From Actinomycetes bacterium (GTDB taxonomy: Bacteria; Actinomycetota; Actinomycetes; Mycobacteriales; Micromonosporaceae): a stretch of 6,395 nt of DNA. The notes under the pieces were generated by a model. That model ran no database searches. It had not been told where the DNA came from and saw only the letters and a program-made list of their open reading frames with translations. Numbering within the stretch: the first letter of the stretch is position 1; each line of letters begins with the position of its first letter. The position numbers were made by a program, and so were the translations under genes. The DNA is taken from contig JAEZGP010000258.1 of NCBI GenBank assembly GCA_023437285.1, forward strand, positions 1-6,395, in the 5' to 3' direction. Positions 1 to 5,542 of this stretch are shown here, piece by piece.

Positions 1-950
1 AGGCAGGGCAGGCCGCGGTCGCGGGCCGCCTCGGCCACGCCCGCCACGACCTTGCCGCGCAGCGACTGGTCGTCGAACCTGCCCTCCCCGGTGATCACCA
101 GATCGACCTCGTCGAGGGCCGCGTCGAGGTCGGTCAGGCGCCGGACGAGTCCGATGCCCGACTCCGTACGCCCGCCCAGCGCCAGGATCGCCGCACCGAG
201 GCCCCCGGCCGCGCCGGCCCCGGGCAGGTCGGCCAGGCCCGGCGGGCAGCCGGGCAGGTCGCGTTCCAGCACCGTGACGAACCGCTCCAGCGCCGCGTCG
301 AGCAGCAGGACCTGCTCGCGACTGGCCCCCTTCTGCGGCCCGAACACGGAACTGGCGCCGTACAGGCCGGTGAGGGGGTTGTCGACGTCGGTCGCGGCGA
401 CCAGGCGCGCGCCGCGCAGCCGGGGGGCGCCGTCGAGGCCCGCGCAGCCGAGCAGGCCGGCACCCCCGTACGGCACGGCGAAGCCGGCCTCGTCGAGCGG
501 GGTCACGCCGAGCGCGGCGAGCAGGCCCGCCCCGCCGTCGTTGGTGGCCGAGCCGCCCAGTCCGACCACGACCTCGCGTGCCCCGTGCTCGACGGCCGTC
601 GCGACCAGGGCACCGAGGCCGTACGAGGTGGTTACCGCGGGGTCCCGCTCCGCCCGGTCGAGCAGGTGCAGGCCGCACGCGTCGGCGCTCTCGACGTACG
701 CCGAGGGGCCGGCGACCAGGATCGTTCCCGTGACCGGGCGACCGAGCGGGTCGACGGTGGGCACGTCGACCAGGCGTCCGCCGACGGCCTCAGCGAGGAC
801 GGTGACGAAGCCCGGCCCGCCGTCCGACAGGGGCCGTCGGCGCAGCTCGTCGAACGGCGCGGCGGACGACCAGCCCTCGGCCACGGCCCGGGCCGCCTCC
901 ACCGCGCTGAGGGTACCGGCGAACTTGTCGGGACAGATCAACACGCGCAC
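1..950 (-). CDS. glxK: Glycerate kinase, C-terminus cut by window edge
   Basis: Phosphorylates D-glycerate with ATP in the cytoplasm, feeding glycerate from glyoxylate or serine breakdown into lower glycolysis. The translation starts MRVLICPDKFAGTLSA, the usual N-terminus of the GlxK/GckA-type glycerate kinase family (PF02595). It carries the SDGGPGF glycine motif (residues 42-48), GLGGSATNDGGAGLL (130-144), the NPLTG...FGPQKGAS block (191-210) and DLVITGEGRFDDQSLRGK (283-300). These motifs in order make the family call firm. Most members act at the 2-hydroxyl, but position specificity (2- or 3-kinase) cannot be read here. The GTG at 950-948 is the only credible start, because an in-frame TGA lies seven codons upstream. 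There are 316 complete codons; family members are usually about 370-380 residues, so roughly 60 are missing beyond the left edge. Oddity: DGGPGF replaces the more common DGGEGT. The gene is divergent from nadA, with no functional link evident. Confidence 0.93.
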   Translation of the reverse strand, partial: MRVLICPDKFAGTLSAVEAARAVAEGWSSAAPFDELRRRPLSDGGPGFVTVLAEAVGGRLVDVPTVDPLGRPVTGTILVAGPSAYVESADACGLHLLDRAERDPAVTTSYGLGALVATAVEHGAREVVVGLGGSATNDGGAGLLAALGVTPLDEAGFAVPYGGAGLLGCAGLDGAPRLRGARLVAATDVDNPLTGLYGASSVFGPQKGASREQVLLLDAALERFVTVLERDLPGCPPGLADLPGAGAAGGLGAAILALGGRTESGIGLVRRLTDLDAALDEVDLVITGEGRFDDQSLRGKVVAGVAEAARDRGLPC

Positions 951-1013
951 GGTGCGAAGTCTGCCCGATCACACCCCCATGGCGTGACGCCCCGGTCATG
1001 GGACCATACATAG
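951..1013. promoter_or_regulatory. Divergent glxK/nadA control region with inverted repeats
   Basis: This 63-bp gap must hold the promoters for both divergent genes. It contains CCCATG (976-981) and CATGGG (997-1002) as inverted arms 15 nt apart. Inside them, GGCGT-G-ACGCC (981-991) is a perfect 11-bp odd palindrome. A third small one is GGTC-N4-GACC (994-1005). The repeats are not concentric. They could be regulator sites or chance in GC-rich DNA. I do not recognise a known NAD-repressor box (NrtR or NiaR). No Shine-Dalgarno is seen before the nadA GTG, and its -10 is unclear: GACCAT at 1002-1007 is the best-placed weak match. Confidence 0.4.
958..963 (-). promoter_or_regulatory. Putative -10 element of glycerate kinase gene
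   Basis: On the minus strand this reads CAGACT, one mismatch from the actinobacterial -10 pattern TANNNT (TAGACT). It lies 7 nt before the GTG start, so transcription would begin at or next to the start codon and give a leaderless mRNA. No Shine-Dalgarno sequence is visible upstream of the GTG, which agrees. No convincing -35 was found. Confidence 0.4.
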
Positions 1014-2186
1014 GTGACCGTTTTCGCTGAACCCTCGCCGACCGCGACCGCCCTGCTGCTGCTCGGCCAGGGCCGCGACGCCGACTCCGAACGCGGTGTC
1101 GACTGCCCGGGCGACCTGCCCGCGCCGAGCGACCCCACCCTGGTCGCCCGCGCCACCGAGGCCAAGCGGGCCCTCGGTGACCGGCTGTTCATCCTGGGCC
1201 ACCACTACCAGCGCGACGAGGTCATCCAGTTCGCCGACGTGACCGGCGACTCGTTCAAGCTGGCCCGCGACGCGGCGGCCCGCCCGGAGGCGGAGTTCAT
1301 CGTCTTCTGCGGCGTGCACTTCATGGCCGAGAGCGCCGACATCCTCACCGGACCCGAACAGCGGGTGATCCTGCCCGACCTGGCCGCCGGGTGCTCGATG
1401 GCCGACATGGCCGTGCTGAGCCAGGTGGAGCAGGCGTGGGAGCTGTTCGAGGAGCAGGGCATCGCCGACCAGGTCGTCCCGGTCACCTACATGAACTCGT
1501 CGGCGGCGATCAAGGGCTTCGTCGGCCGCCACGGCGGCGTGGTGTGCACCTCGTCGAACGCCAAGCGCGCGCTGACCTGGGCCTTCGAGCAGGGCCGGCA
1601 GGTGCTCTTCCTGCCCGACCAGCACCTGGGCCGCAACACCGCCGTCCTGGAGATGGGCTTCACGCTCGACGACTGCGTGCTCTACGACCCGCACAAGCGC
1701 GACGGCGGACTCACCGGCGAGCAGCTGGCGGCCGCCCGCATGATCCTGTGGCGGGGCCACTGCTCGGTGCATGGCCGGTTCACCCTCGACTGCGTCAACG
1801 AGATCCGCGCGCGGATTGCGGGCGTGAACGTGCTGGTGCACCCCGAGTGCCGGCACGAGGTCGTGACGGCCGCCGACTACGTGGGCTCCACCGAGTACAT
1901 CATCAAGACCATCGACGCGGCGCCGGCCGGCTCGGCGTGGGCCGTGGGCACCGAACTCAACCTGGTGCGGCGGCTGGCCAACCGGCACCCGGACAAGTCG
2001 ATCTCCTTCCTCGACCGTACGGTCTGCTACTGCTCCACGATGAACCGCATCGACCTGCCGCACCTGGTTTGGGCGCTCGAGGAGCTGGTCGCGGGCCGGG
2101 TGCCGAACGTGATCACGGTGGATCAACAGACGGCGCACTACGCCCGCGTGGCCCTCGACCAGATGCTGGCCCTGCCCGCTCAGTAA
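1014..2186 (+). CDS. nadA: Quinolinate synthase NadA
   Basis: Condenses iminoaspartate with dihydroxyacetone phosphate to quinolinate, the second step of de novo NAD synthesis. It is an oxygen-sensitive [4Fe-4S] cytoplasmic enzyme. The 390-residue protein has family blocks throughout: LGHHYQRDEV (61-70), FCGVHFMAESADIL (98-111), AAGCSMADM (124-132), VCTSSNA (177-183), FLPDQHLGRNTA (199-210), GHCSVHGRF (248-256), HPECRHEV (276-283), VGSTEYI and CYCSTMN (338-344). By motif alignment from memory with shorter NadA proteins, the cluster ligands should be C127, C250 and C340 (or C338). The protein belongs to the longer actinobacterial form, with an extra segment around 211-246 compared with the E. 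coli enzyme. The GTG at 1014 is the only start that preserves the conserved N-terminus and has no visible Shine-Dalgarno. Iminoaspartate and downstream steps (NadB or aspartate dehydrogenase, NadC) are not encoded next to it. murA follows after 141 bp with its own promoter, so co-transcription is unlikely. Confidence 0.97.
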   Translation: MTVFAEPSPTATALLLLGQGRDADSERGVDCPGDLPAPSDPTLVARATEAKRALGDRLFILGHHYQRDEVIQFADVTGDSFKLARDAAARPEAEFIVFCGVHFMAESADILTGPEQRVILPDLAAGCSMADMAVLSQVEQAWELFEEQGIADQVVPVTYMNSSAAIKGFVGRHGGVVCTSSNAKRALTWAFEQGRQVLFLPDQHLGRNTAVLEMGFTLDDCVLYDPHKRDGGLTGEQLAAARMILWRGHCSVHGRFTLDCVNEIRARIAGVNVLVHPECRHEVVTAADYVGSTEYIIKTIDAAPAGSAWAVGTELNLVRRLANRHPDKSISFLDRTVCYCSTMNRIDLPHLVWALEELVAGRVPNVITVDQQTAHYARVALDQMLALPAQ

Positions 2187-2190
2187 CGGT

Positions 2191-2213
2191 CCGGTGGCCG
2201 ACTGTCGTACCGG
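2191..2213 (+). terminator. Weak terminator candidate after nadA
   Basis: CCGGT (2191-2195) and ACCGG (2209-2213) form a 5-bp stem with a 13-nt loop just after the nadA stop, followed by a loosely T-containing stretch (CTTTGAGGTTT). It is short, and alternative pairings with the neighbouring CGGC are possible. It is plausible mainly because of its position. Confidence 0.3.
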
Positions 2214-2224
2214 CGGCTTTGAGG

Positions 2225-2252
2225 TTTGCCCGGGTCCGCAGGCGGTTATGCT
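2225..2252 (+). promoter_or_regulatory. Putative murA promoter
   Basis: TATGCT (2247-2252) matches the -10 pattern TANNNT. TTTGCC (2225-2230) or TTGCCC (2226-2231) could be the -35, with a 15-16 bp spacer that is slightly short. This would give a 5' untranslated leader of about 70 nt before the murA start, consistent with the well-formed ribosome binding site there. Confidence 0.5.
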
Positions 2253-2316
2253 TCCGGCCTAGGCGCGCGTGATCTCGTGACTCTGGCGCCGGTCGTCCCG
2301 TGCTTATTTCTCCGCC

Positions 2317-2321
2317 GGAGG
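2317..2321 (+). promoter_or_regulatory. Ribosome binding site of murA
   Basis: GGAGG lies 6 nt before the TTG at 2328. This settles the start: the reading frame stays open upstream to 2226, but that extension (34 codons) overlaps the predicted promoter and is not family-like. Confidence 0.85.
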
Positions 2322-2327
2322 TTCGCG

Positions 2328-3668
2328 TTGAGCAACGATGTTCTCGTGGTGCACGGAAACACCCCCCTGCGCGGTGAGATCCGCGTACGCGGGGCCAAGA
2401 ACCTCGTGTCGAAGGCGATGGTGGCCGCGCTGCTCGGTCAGACGCCCAGCCGCCTGTTCGACGTGCCGCGCATCCGCGATGTCGAGGTCGTGCGCGGCCT
2501 GCTGGAAGTGCACGGCGTACGGGTCAGCGAGGGCGCCGAGCCGGGCGAGCTGGTCTTCGATCCCACCAACATGGAGTCGGCGACCGCGGACGAGATCAAC
2601 GTCCACGCGGGTTCGAGCCGCATCCCGATCCTGTTCTGCGGCCCGCTGCTGCACCGCCTGGGCCACGCCTTCATTCCCGACCTGGGCGGCTGCCACATCG
2701 GCGACCGGCCCATCGACTTCCACATCGGCGCGCTGCGCGAGTTCGGCGCGATCATCGACAAGCAGCCGCACGGCATGACGCTCACGGCGCCCAACGGCCT
2801 GCACGGCACCAAGTTCGAGCTGCCCTACCCCAGCGTCGGCGCCACCGAGCAGGTGCTGCTCACGGCCGTACTCGCCGAAGGTGTCACCGAGCTGCGCAAC
2901 GCGGCGGTCGAACCGGAGATCATGGATCTCATCTGCGTCCTGCAGAAGATGGGCGCGATCATCAAGGTGCACACCGACCGGGTGATCGAGATCGAGGGCG
3001 TCGCGCGGCTCGACGGCTACACCCACCGCCCCATCCCCGACCGCATCGAGGCGGCGAGCTGGGCGTCGGCGGCGCTGGCCACCGGCGGCGACGTGCTCGT
3101 GCGCGGCGCCCGCCAGGCCGACATGATGACGTTCCTCAACGTGTTCCGGTCGGTCGGCGGCAAGTTCGAGGTGACCGACCCGAACGGGCCTGATGGCCCC
3201 GGCGGCATCCGGTTCTGGCACCCGGGCGACGAGCTGCGCGCCACGGTGCTCGAAACCGACGTACACCCCGGCTTCGGCACCGACTGGCAGCAGCCGATGG
3301 TGGTCGCCCTGACCCAGGCGCGCGGCCTGTCGATCGTGCACGAGACCGTGTACGAGCGCCGGCTGGGCTACACGGAGGCGCTCAACCAGATGGGCGCCAC
3401 GATCCAGGTGTACCGGGAGTGCCTGGGCGGCACGCCGTGCCGGTTCGGCCGGCGCAACTTCAACCACTCGGCCGTCATCGCGGGCCCCAGCAAGCTGCAC
3501 GCCGCTGACCTGGTCATCCCCGACCTGCGGGCCGGCTTCAGCCACCTGATCGCCGCGCTCGCGGCCGACGGCACCTCCAACGTGTACGGGGTGAGCCTCA
3601 TCAACCGGGGCTACGAGGACTTCGACGCCAAGCTCGCCGCCCTGGGCGCCCACGCCGAGCGCCCGTGA
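2328..3668 (+). CDS. murA: UDP-GlcNAc 1-carboxyvinyltransferase MurA
   Basis: Transfers enolpyruvate from PEP to UDP-N-acetylglucosamine, the first committed step of peptidoglycan synthesis, in the cytoplasm; it is the target of fosfomycin. The 446-residue protein is a full-length EPSP-synthase-fold member. Residues matching the E. coli enzyme by motif are K24 in RGAKN (E. coli K22), C122 in LGGCHIGDRP (C115, the fosfomycin target), R127 (R120), D319 in HPGFGTDW (D305) and R401 in PDLRAGFS (R397). All key residues are therefore present and the enzyme should be active and fosfomycin-sensitive at the target. The catalytic loop reads DLGGCHIG rather than the E. coli LPGGCAIG, which I recall as usual for the actinobacterial MurA branch (Streptomyces type). 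The TTG start is chosen from the GGAGG site 6 nt upstream and the conserved beginning SNDVLVVHG. It is transcribed alone: promoter in the 5' gap, strong hairpin directly after the stop. Confidence 0.97.
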   Translation: MSNDVLVVHGNTPLRGEIRVRGAKNLVSKAMVAALLGQTPSRLFDVPRIRDVEVVRGLLEVHGVRVSEGAEPGELVFDPTNMESATADEINVHAGSSRIPILFCGPLLHRLGHAFIPDLGGCHIGDRPIDFHIGALREFGAIIDKQPHGMTLTAPNGLHGTKFELPYPSVGATEQVLLTAVLAEGVTELRNAAVEPEIMDLICVLQKMGAIIKVHTDRVIEIEGVARLDGYTHRPIPDRIEAASWASAALATGGDVLVRGARQADMMTFLNVFRSVGGKFEVTDPNGPDGPGGIRFWHPGDELRATVLETDVHPGFGTDWQQPMVVALTQARGLSIVHETVYERRLGYTEALNQMGATIQVYRECLGGTPCRFGRRNFNHSAVIAGPSKLHAADLVIPDLRAGFSHLIAALAADGTSNVYGVSLINRGYEDFDAKLAALGAHAERP

Positions 3669-3675
3669 CGCCGCT

Positions 3676-3718
3676 CACGTCGCGCCGTCCACCTTCCGTA
3701 GGCGAGCGGCGCGACGTG
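3676..3718 (+). terminator. Strong hairpin terminator after murA
   Basis: CACGTCGCGCCG (3676-3687) and CGGCGCGACGTG (3707-3718) are perfect 12-bp inverted arms with a 19-nt loop, beginning 8 nt after the murA stop. A small CCT/AGG pairing can form within the loop. There is no T-run, as is common for terminators of high-GC actinobacteria. It separates murA from the next gene. Confidence 0.8.
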
Positions 3719-3744
3719 CCGTAGTCGAGGTGGCGCGACTCGGC

Positions 3745-3750
3745 TACCCT
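3745..3750 (+). promoter_or_regulatory. -10 element of the DUF3043 gene (leaderless)
   Basis: TACCCT matches TANNNT and ends 6 nt before the GTG at 3757, so transcription should begin at the start codon itself. No Shine-Dalgarno is present. The -35 region (about 3721-3727, GTAGTCG) is a poor match. Confidence 0.6.
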
Positions 3751-3756
3751 TGCCCC

Positions 3757-4395
3757 GTGCCCACACTGTTCCGTCGCAAGTCCACCGATCTCGCCGCCAA
3801 CGCCGAGGTCGCGTCCGCCCCTGAGGTCGAGGAGGCCGACGAGGGCTCGCTGGAGGACGCCAAACCCCGGTCGTACACGCCGGGCAAGGGCCGGGCCACG
3901 CCCAAGCGCAAGGACGCGGGGCGCCGCATTGCCGAGCCGCCGCCGAAGAACCGCCGCGAGGCGTACCGCCGGCTGCGCGAGAAGGACCGCGCGGAGCGGG
4001 CCGAGAACCGCGCCGCCATGCTGGCCGGCCGCGAGGACAAGCTGCTGCCCCGCGACCGGGGTCCGGAGCGGCGGCTGATCCGCGACATCGTCGACTCCCG
4101 GCGCAACATCGGCACGATGTTCTTCGCCGGCGCCCTGATCGTGATCATCGGCTCGATGCAGTCGATGCCGGTCGCCGTCCAGGTCGCGGCGAACCTCTTC
4201 TGGGTGTTCCTCGCCGTGGCCGTGATCGTCGACAGCTTCATCCTCGGCCGCAAGGTCCGCCGCCTGCTCAAGGAGCGCTTCCCGAAGACCACGGGCAGGA
4301 TGGCCGGACACTACTTCTACGCGATCATGCGGGCGATCACGTTCCGCCGGATCCGCATGCCCGCCCCCCAGGTCAAGATCGGCGACAAGATCTGA
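3757..4395 (+). CDS. DUF3043 family membrane protein, function unknown
   Basis: A 212-residue protein of the actinobacterial DUF3043 family. Its biochemical role is not known. The N-terminal third is highly charged and probably disordered: an acidic stretch (about 23-34), then a basic GKGRATPKRKDAGRR segment (43-57) and an Arg/Glu-rich, likely helical part (66-90). The conserved block LLPRDRGPERRLIRDIVDSRRN (96-117) comes before two predicted membrane helices at about 118-135 and 134-153, forming a hairpin with little loop between them. The C-terminus is again basic, ending in FRRIRMPAPQVKIGDKI. Both long tails most likely face the cytoplasm (positive-inside rule), which is inference. GTG at 3757 is preferred over the open frame upstream because the -10 element lies 6 nt before it and family members begin near MP.LFRRK. 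The gene is transcribed alone and converges on azlD with only 6 bp between the stop codons. Confidence 0.85.
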   Translation: MPTLFRRKSTDLAANAEVASAPEVEEADEGSLEDAKPRSYTPGKGRATPKRKDAGRRIAEPPPKNRREAYRRLREKDRAERAENRAAMLAGREDKLLPRDRGPERRLIRDIVDSRRNIGTMFFAGALIVIIGSMQSMPVAVQVAANLFWVFLAVAVIVDSFILGRKVRRLLKERFPKTTGRMAGHYFYAIMRAITFRRIRMPAPQVKIGDKI

Positions 4396-4405
4396 CGCCG
4401 GTCAG
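4392..4405. other. Palindrome holding both convergent stop codons
   Basis: CTGAC-GCCG-GTCAG: 5-bp arms around a 4-nt loop. The left arm holds the TGA of the DUF3043 gene (4393-4395), and the right arm holds the azlD TGA on the minus strand (4404-4402). It could act as a minimal bidirectional terminator, but the stem is short and the symmetry may simply reflect two convergent TGA codons. Confidence 0.35.
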
Positions 4406-4722
4406 GGCACCCCGATAAGCCGGAGCACCGCCGCGACCGCCGCGGCGGCCACCACCACGGCGATGAACGGCGCGCGCCGCCACGCCAGGACGGCCCCCAC
4501 GAGTACGCCCGCCGGCCGGGCCACGCCCACGAACCCGCCGCCCTCGGTGAACGCCGCCGTGGCGGTCAGGGCGGCGAGCAGCGCGATCGCCGACAGCGGC
4601 AGCAGCCGCTGCGCCCAGTCGGGCAGGGTCACCTTGCCCTGCAGGGCCGATCCGCCCAGCCGCAGCGCGTAGGTCCCCACGGCCAGCAGCCCGATCACGA
4701 TCATCAGCGTCGTCGAGCTCAC
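4402..4722 (-). CDS. azlD: AzlD small subunit of branched-chain amino acid exporter
   Basis: Small partner of AzlC. Together they form a membrane complex that exports branched-chain amino acids or related compounds (AzlCD/BrnFE type). The 106-residue protein has typical AzlD length and layout: an N-terminal helix with the family signature TYALRLGG (17-24), a short loop (LPDWAQRLLPLSAIALLAAL, 33-52) carrying the conserved proline-containing helix, and further hydrophobic helices at about 68-80 and 85-103 with a basic WRR between them. The GTG start at 4722 overlaps the azlC stop by 4 nt (GTGA), so translation is almost certainly coupled and the two are one operon. The same frame stays open through azlC, but that reading is out of frame with azlC and is not a fusion. 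The true substrate cannot be read from sequence. Confidence 0.9.
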   Translation of the reverse strand: MSSTTLMIVIGLLAVGTYALRLGGSALQGKVTLPDWAQRLLPLSAIALLAALTATAAFTEGGGFVGVARPAGVLVGAVLAWRRAPFIAVVVAAAAVAAVLRLIGVP

Positions 4723-5471
4723 GCGGTCGCCTCCGCCGGCTCGGCCCCGCCGGACGGCCCCACCTGGCCGGACCCGCCGGACGACCCCGGCTGGCCAGAC
4801 CCGCCGGGCCGACCGACCCCGGCGGCCACCAGACCGACGAGGGACAGCAGCACGGGCAGCCCGGCGGGCAGCAGGGGGGTGGCGGCCACGGCGACCACCG
4901 CGCCGGCGATCGCCACCCGCCGCGCGGCGGGGTCGCGCAGGCTGGGCAGGATCAGCGCGAGCAGGCCGGCGGGAAACGCCGCGTCCAGCCCGATCGCCGC
5001 CGGGTCGCCGACCGCGTTGCCCAGCAGCAACCCGGCGATCGTGCCGGCGTTCCAGCACACGAACAACGTCAACCCCGTCATCCAGTACGCCTGGCGGCGC
5101 AGCCGCGCGTCCGGTTGCGCCAACGCGAAGGCGACCGACTCGTCGATGAGGACGTGGCTGCCCACGAGCCGGGTGCGCCACCGGGCACCGAGCACGTCGG
5201 CGACCGCCATGCCGAACGGGAAGTGCCGGGCGTTGAGCAGCAGCCCGCCCAGCACGGCCGCGACCGGGTTGCCCGCCACCAGCATGCTGACCGCCATGAA
5301 CTGGGACCCGCCCGCGAAGACGATCGTGGACATGGCGATGACGGCCCAGCCCGGCAGGCCGGAGGCGACCGCAATGGCGCCGAACGAGAGGCCCACGAAA
5401 CCGGCGGCCACGGCCAACGCGAGCACGTCGCGGATCAGCCGGCGATCCAGTGTTCGCCAAAGCGTACGCAT
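4719..5471 (-). CDS. azlC: AzlC large subunit of branched-chain amino acid exporter
   Basis: Large subunit of the AzlCD exporter in the cytoplasmic membrane. The 250-residue protein shows family landmarks: VGLSFGAIA (26-34), FAGGSQFMAV (52-61), LNARHFPFGMA (79-89), LIDESVAFAL (108-117) and DAAFPAGLLALILP (163-176), with about seven hydrophobic segments between 13 and 208. The last 40 residues (211-250) are different: a Gly/Ser/Pro-rich, non-membrane tail with repeated GGSGQ and SSGGSGQ units, longer than the usual AzlC ending (about 230 residues), probably disordered. ATG at 5471 is chosen because it precedes the conserved N-terminus and has a -10 element directly upstream; no Shine-Dalgarno is seen, pointing to a leaderless mRNA. 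azlD follows with a 4-nt overlap. The divergent XRE-cupin gene 71 bp away is the likely regulator. Natural substrates of relatives include leucine, isoleucine and valine; the substrate here is inferred only. Confidence 0.93.
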   Translation of the reverse strand: MRTLWRTLDRRLIRDVLALAVAAGFVGLSFGAIAVASGLPGWAVIAMSTIVFAGGSQFMAVSMLVAGNPVAAVLGGLLLNARHFPFGMAVADVLGARWRTRLVGSHVLIDESVAFALAQPDARLRRQAYWMTGLTLFVCWNAGTIAGLLLGNAVGDPAAIGLDAAFPAGLLALILPSLRDPAARRVAIAGAVVAVAATPLLPAGLPVLLSLVGLVAAGVGRPGGSGQPGSSGGSGQVGPSGGAEPAEATA

Positions 5472-5472
5472 G

Positions 5473-5488
5473 GTTCAAAATAGTGAAC
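5473..5488. promoter_or_regulatory. Putative operator between azlC and the XRE gene
   Basis: GTTCA (5473-5477) and TGAAC (5484-5488) are perfect inverted 5-bp arms separated by AAATAG. The site is the right size for an XRE-family dimer and covers the azlC -10. Assignment to the adjacent regulator is inferred from position; the motif itself is not a known consensus I can name. Confidence 0.5.
5477..5482 (-). promoter_or_regulatory. -10 element of azlC
   Basis: On the minus strand this reads TATTTT, matching TANNNT, and ends 5 nt before the ATG of azlC, so the transcript would start at or within a base or two of the ATG. It sits wholly inside the GTTCA-N6-TGAAC palindrome, so a protein bound there would block azlCD transcription. 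Confidence 0.55.
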
Positions 5489-5504
5489 GCCGCGCGCGCC
5501 GTTC
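5485..5504. promoter_or_regulatory. Second palindrome sharing the GAAC half-site
   Basis: GAACGCCGCG followed by CGCGCCGTTC is a 20-bp palindrome with a single mismatched pair (C5490/C5499). It shares GAAC (5485-5488) with the first palindrome and adds GTTC (5501-5504). The alternating CG core is symmetric by nature, so only the GAACG/CGTTC ends carry real information. Confidence 0.4.
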
Positions 5505-5528
5505 GTCAAACCGAATACCTCGACCGCT

Positions 5529-5532
5529 GGAG
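5529..5532 (+). promoter_or_regulatory. Ribosome binding site of the XRE-cupin gene
   Basis: GGAG lies 10 nt before ATG 5543. It favours this ATG over the in-frame GTG at 5483, which falls inside the operator region and has no such site. Confidence 0.55.
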
Positions 5533-5542
5533 CGAACAGAAG

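Noticed and set aside
52..987. Long plus-strand open frame of about 311 codons
   Set aside because: It is antisense to the glycerate kinase gene; its product is Ser/Arg/Pro-rich with no family signature, typical of a GC-rich shadow frame.
996..2138. 380-codon minus-strand open frame opposite nadA
   Set aside because: The product is His/Gly/Val/Arg-rich low-quality sequence mirroring nadA codons; nadA is unmistakable on the other strand.
2226..2327. 34-codon N-terminal extension of MurA from an upstream TTG
   Set aside because: It overlaps the predicted promoter and has no ribosome binding site; GGAGG and family alignment favour the TTG at 2328.
2304..3653. 449-codon minus-strand open frame opposite murA
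   Set aside because: Same shadow effect; no recognisable domain, while murA has all catalytic residues.
4402..5478. Single 358-codon minus-strand frame covering azlD and azlC, as if a fusion
   Set aside because: Only its last 107 codons (azlD) look real. The upstream part is Arg/Gly-rich nonsense out of frame with azlC, which has clear family motifs in its own frame.
5450..5542. N-terminal extension of the XRE regulator (including GTG at 5483)
   Set aside because: It would place coding sequence over the operator and azlC promoter, and the extra residues do not look like an HTH protein start.
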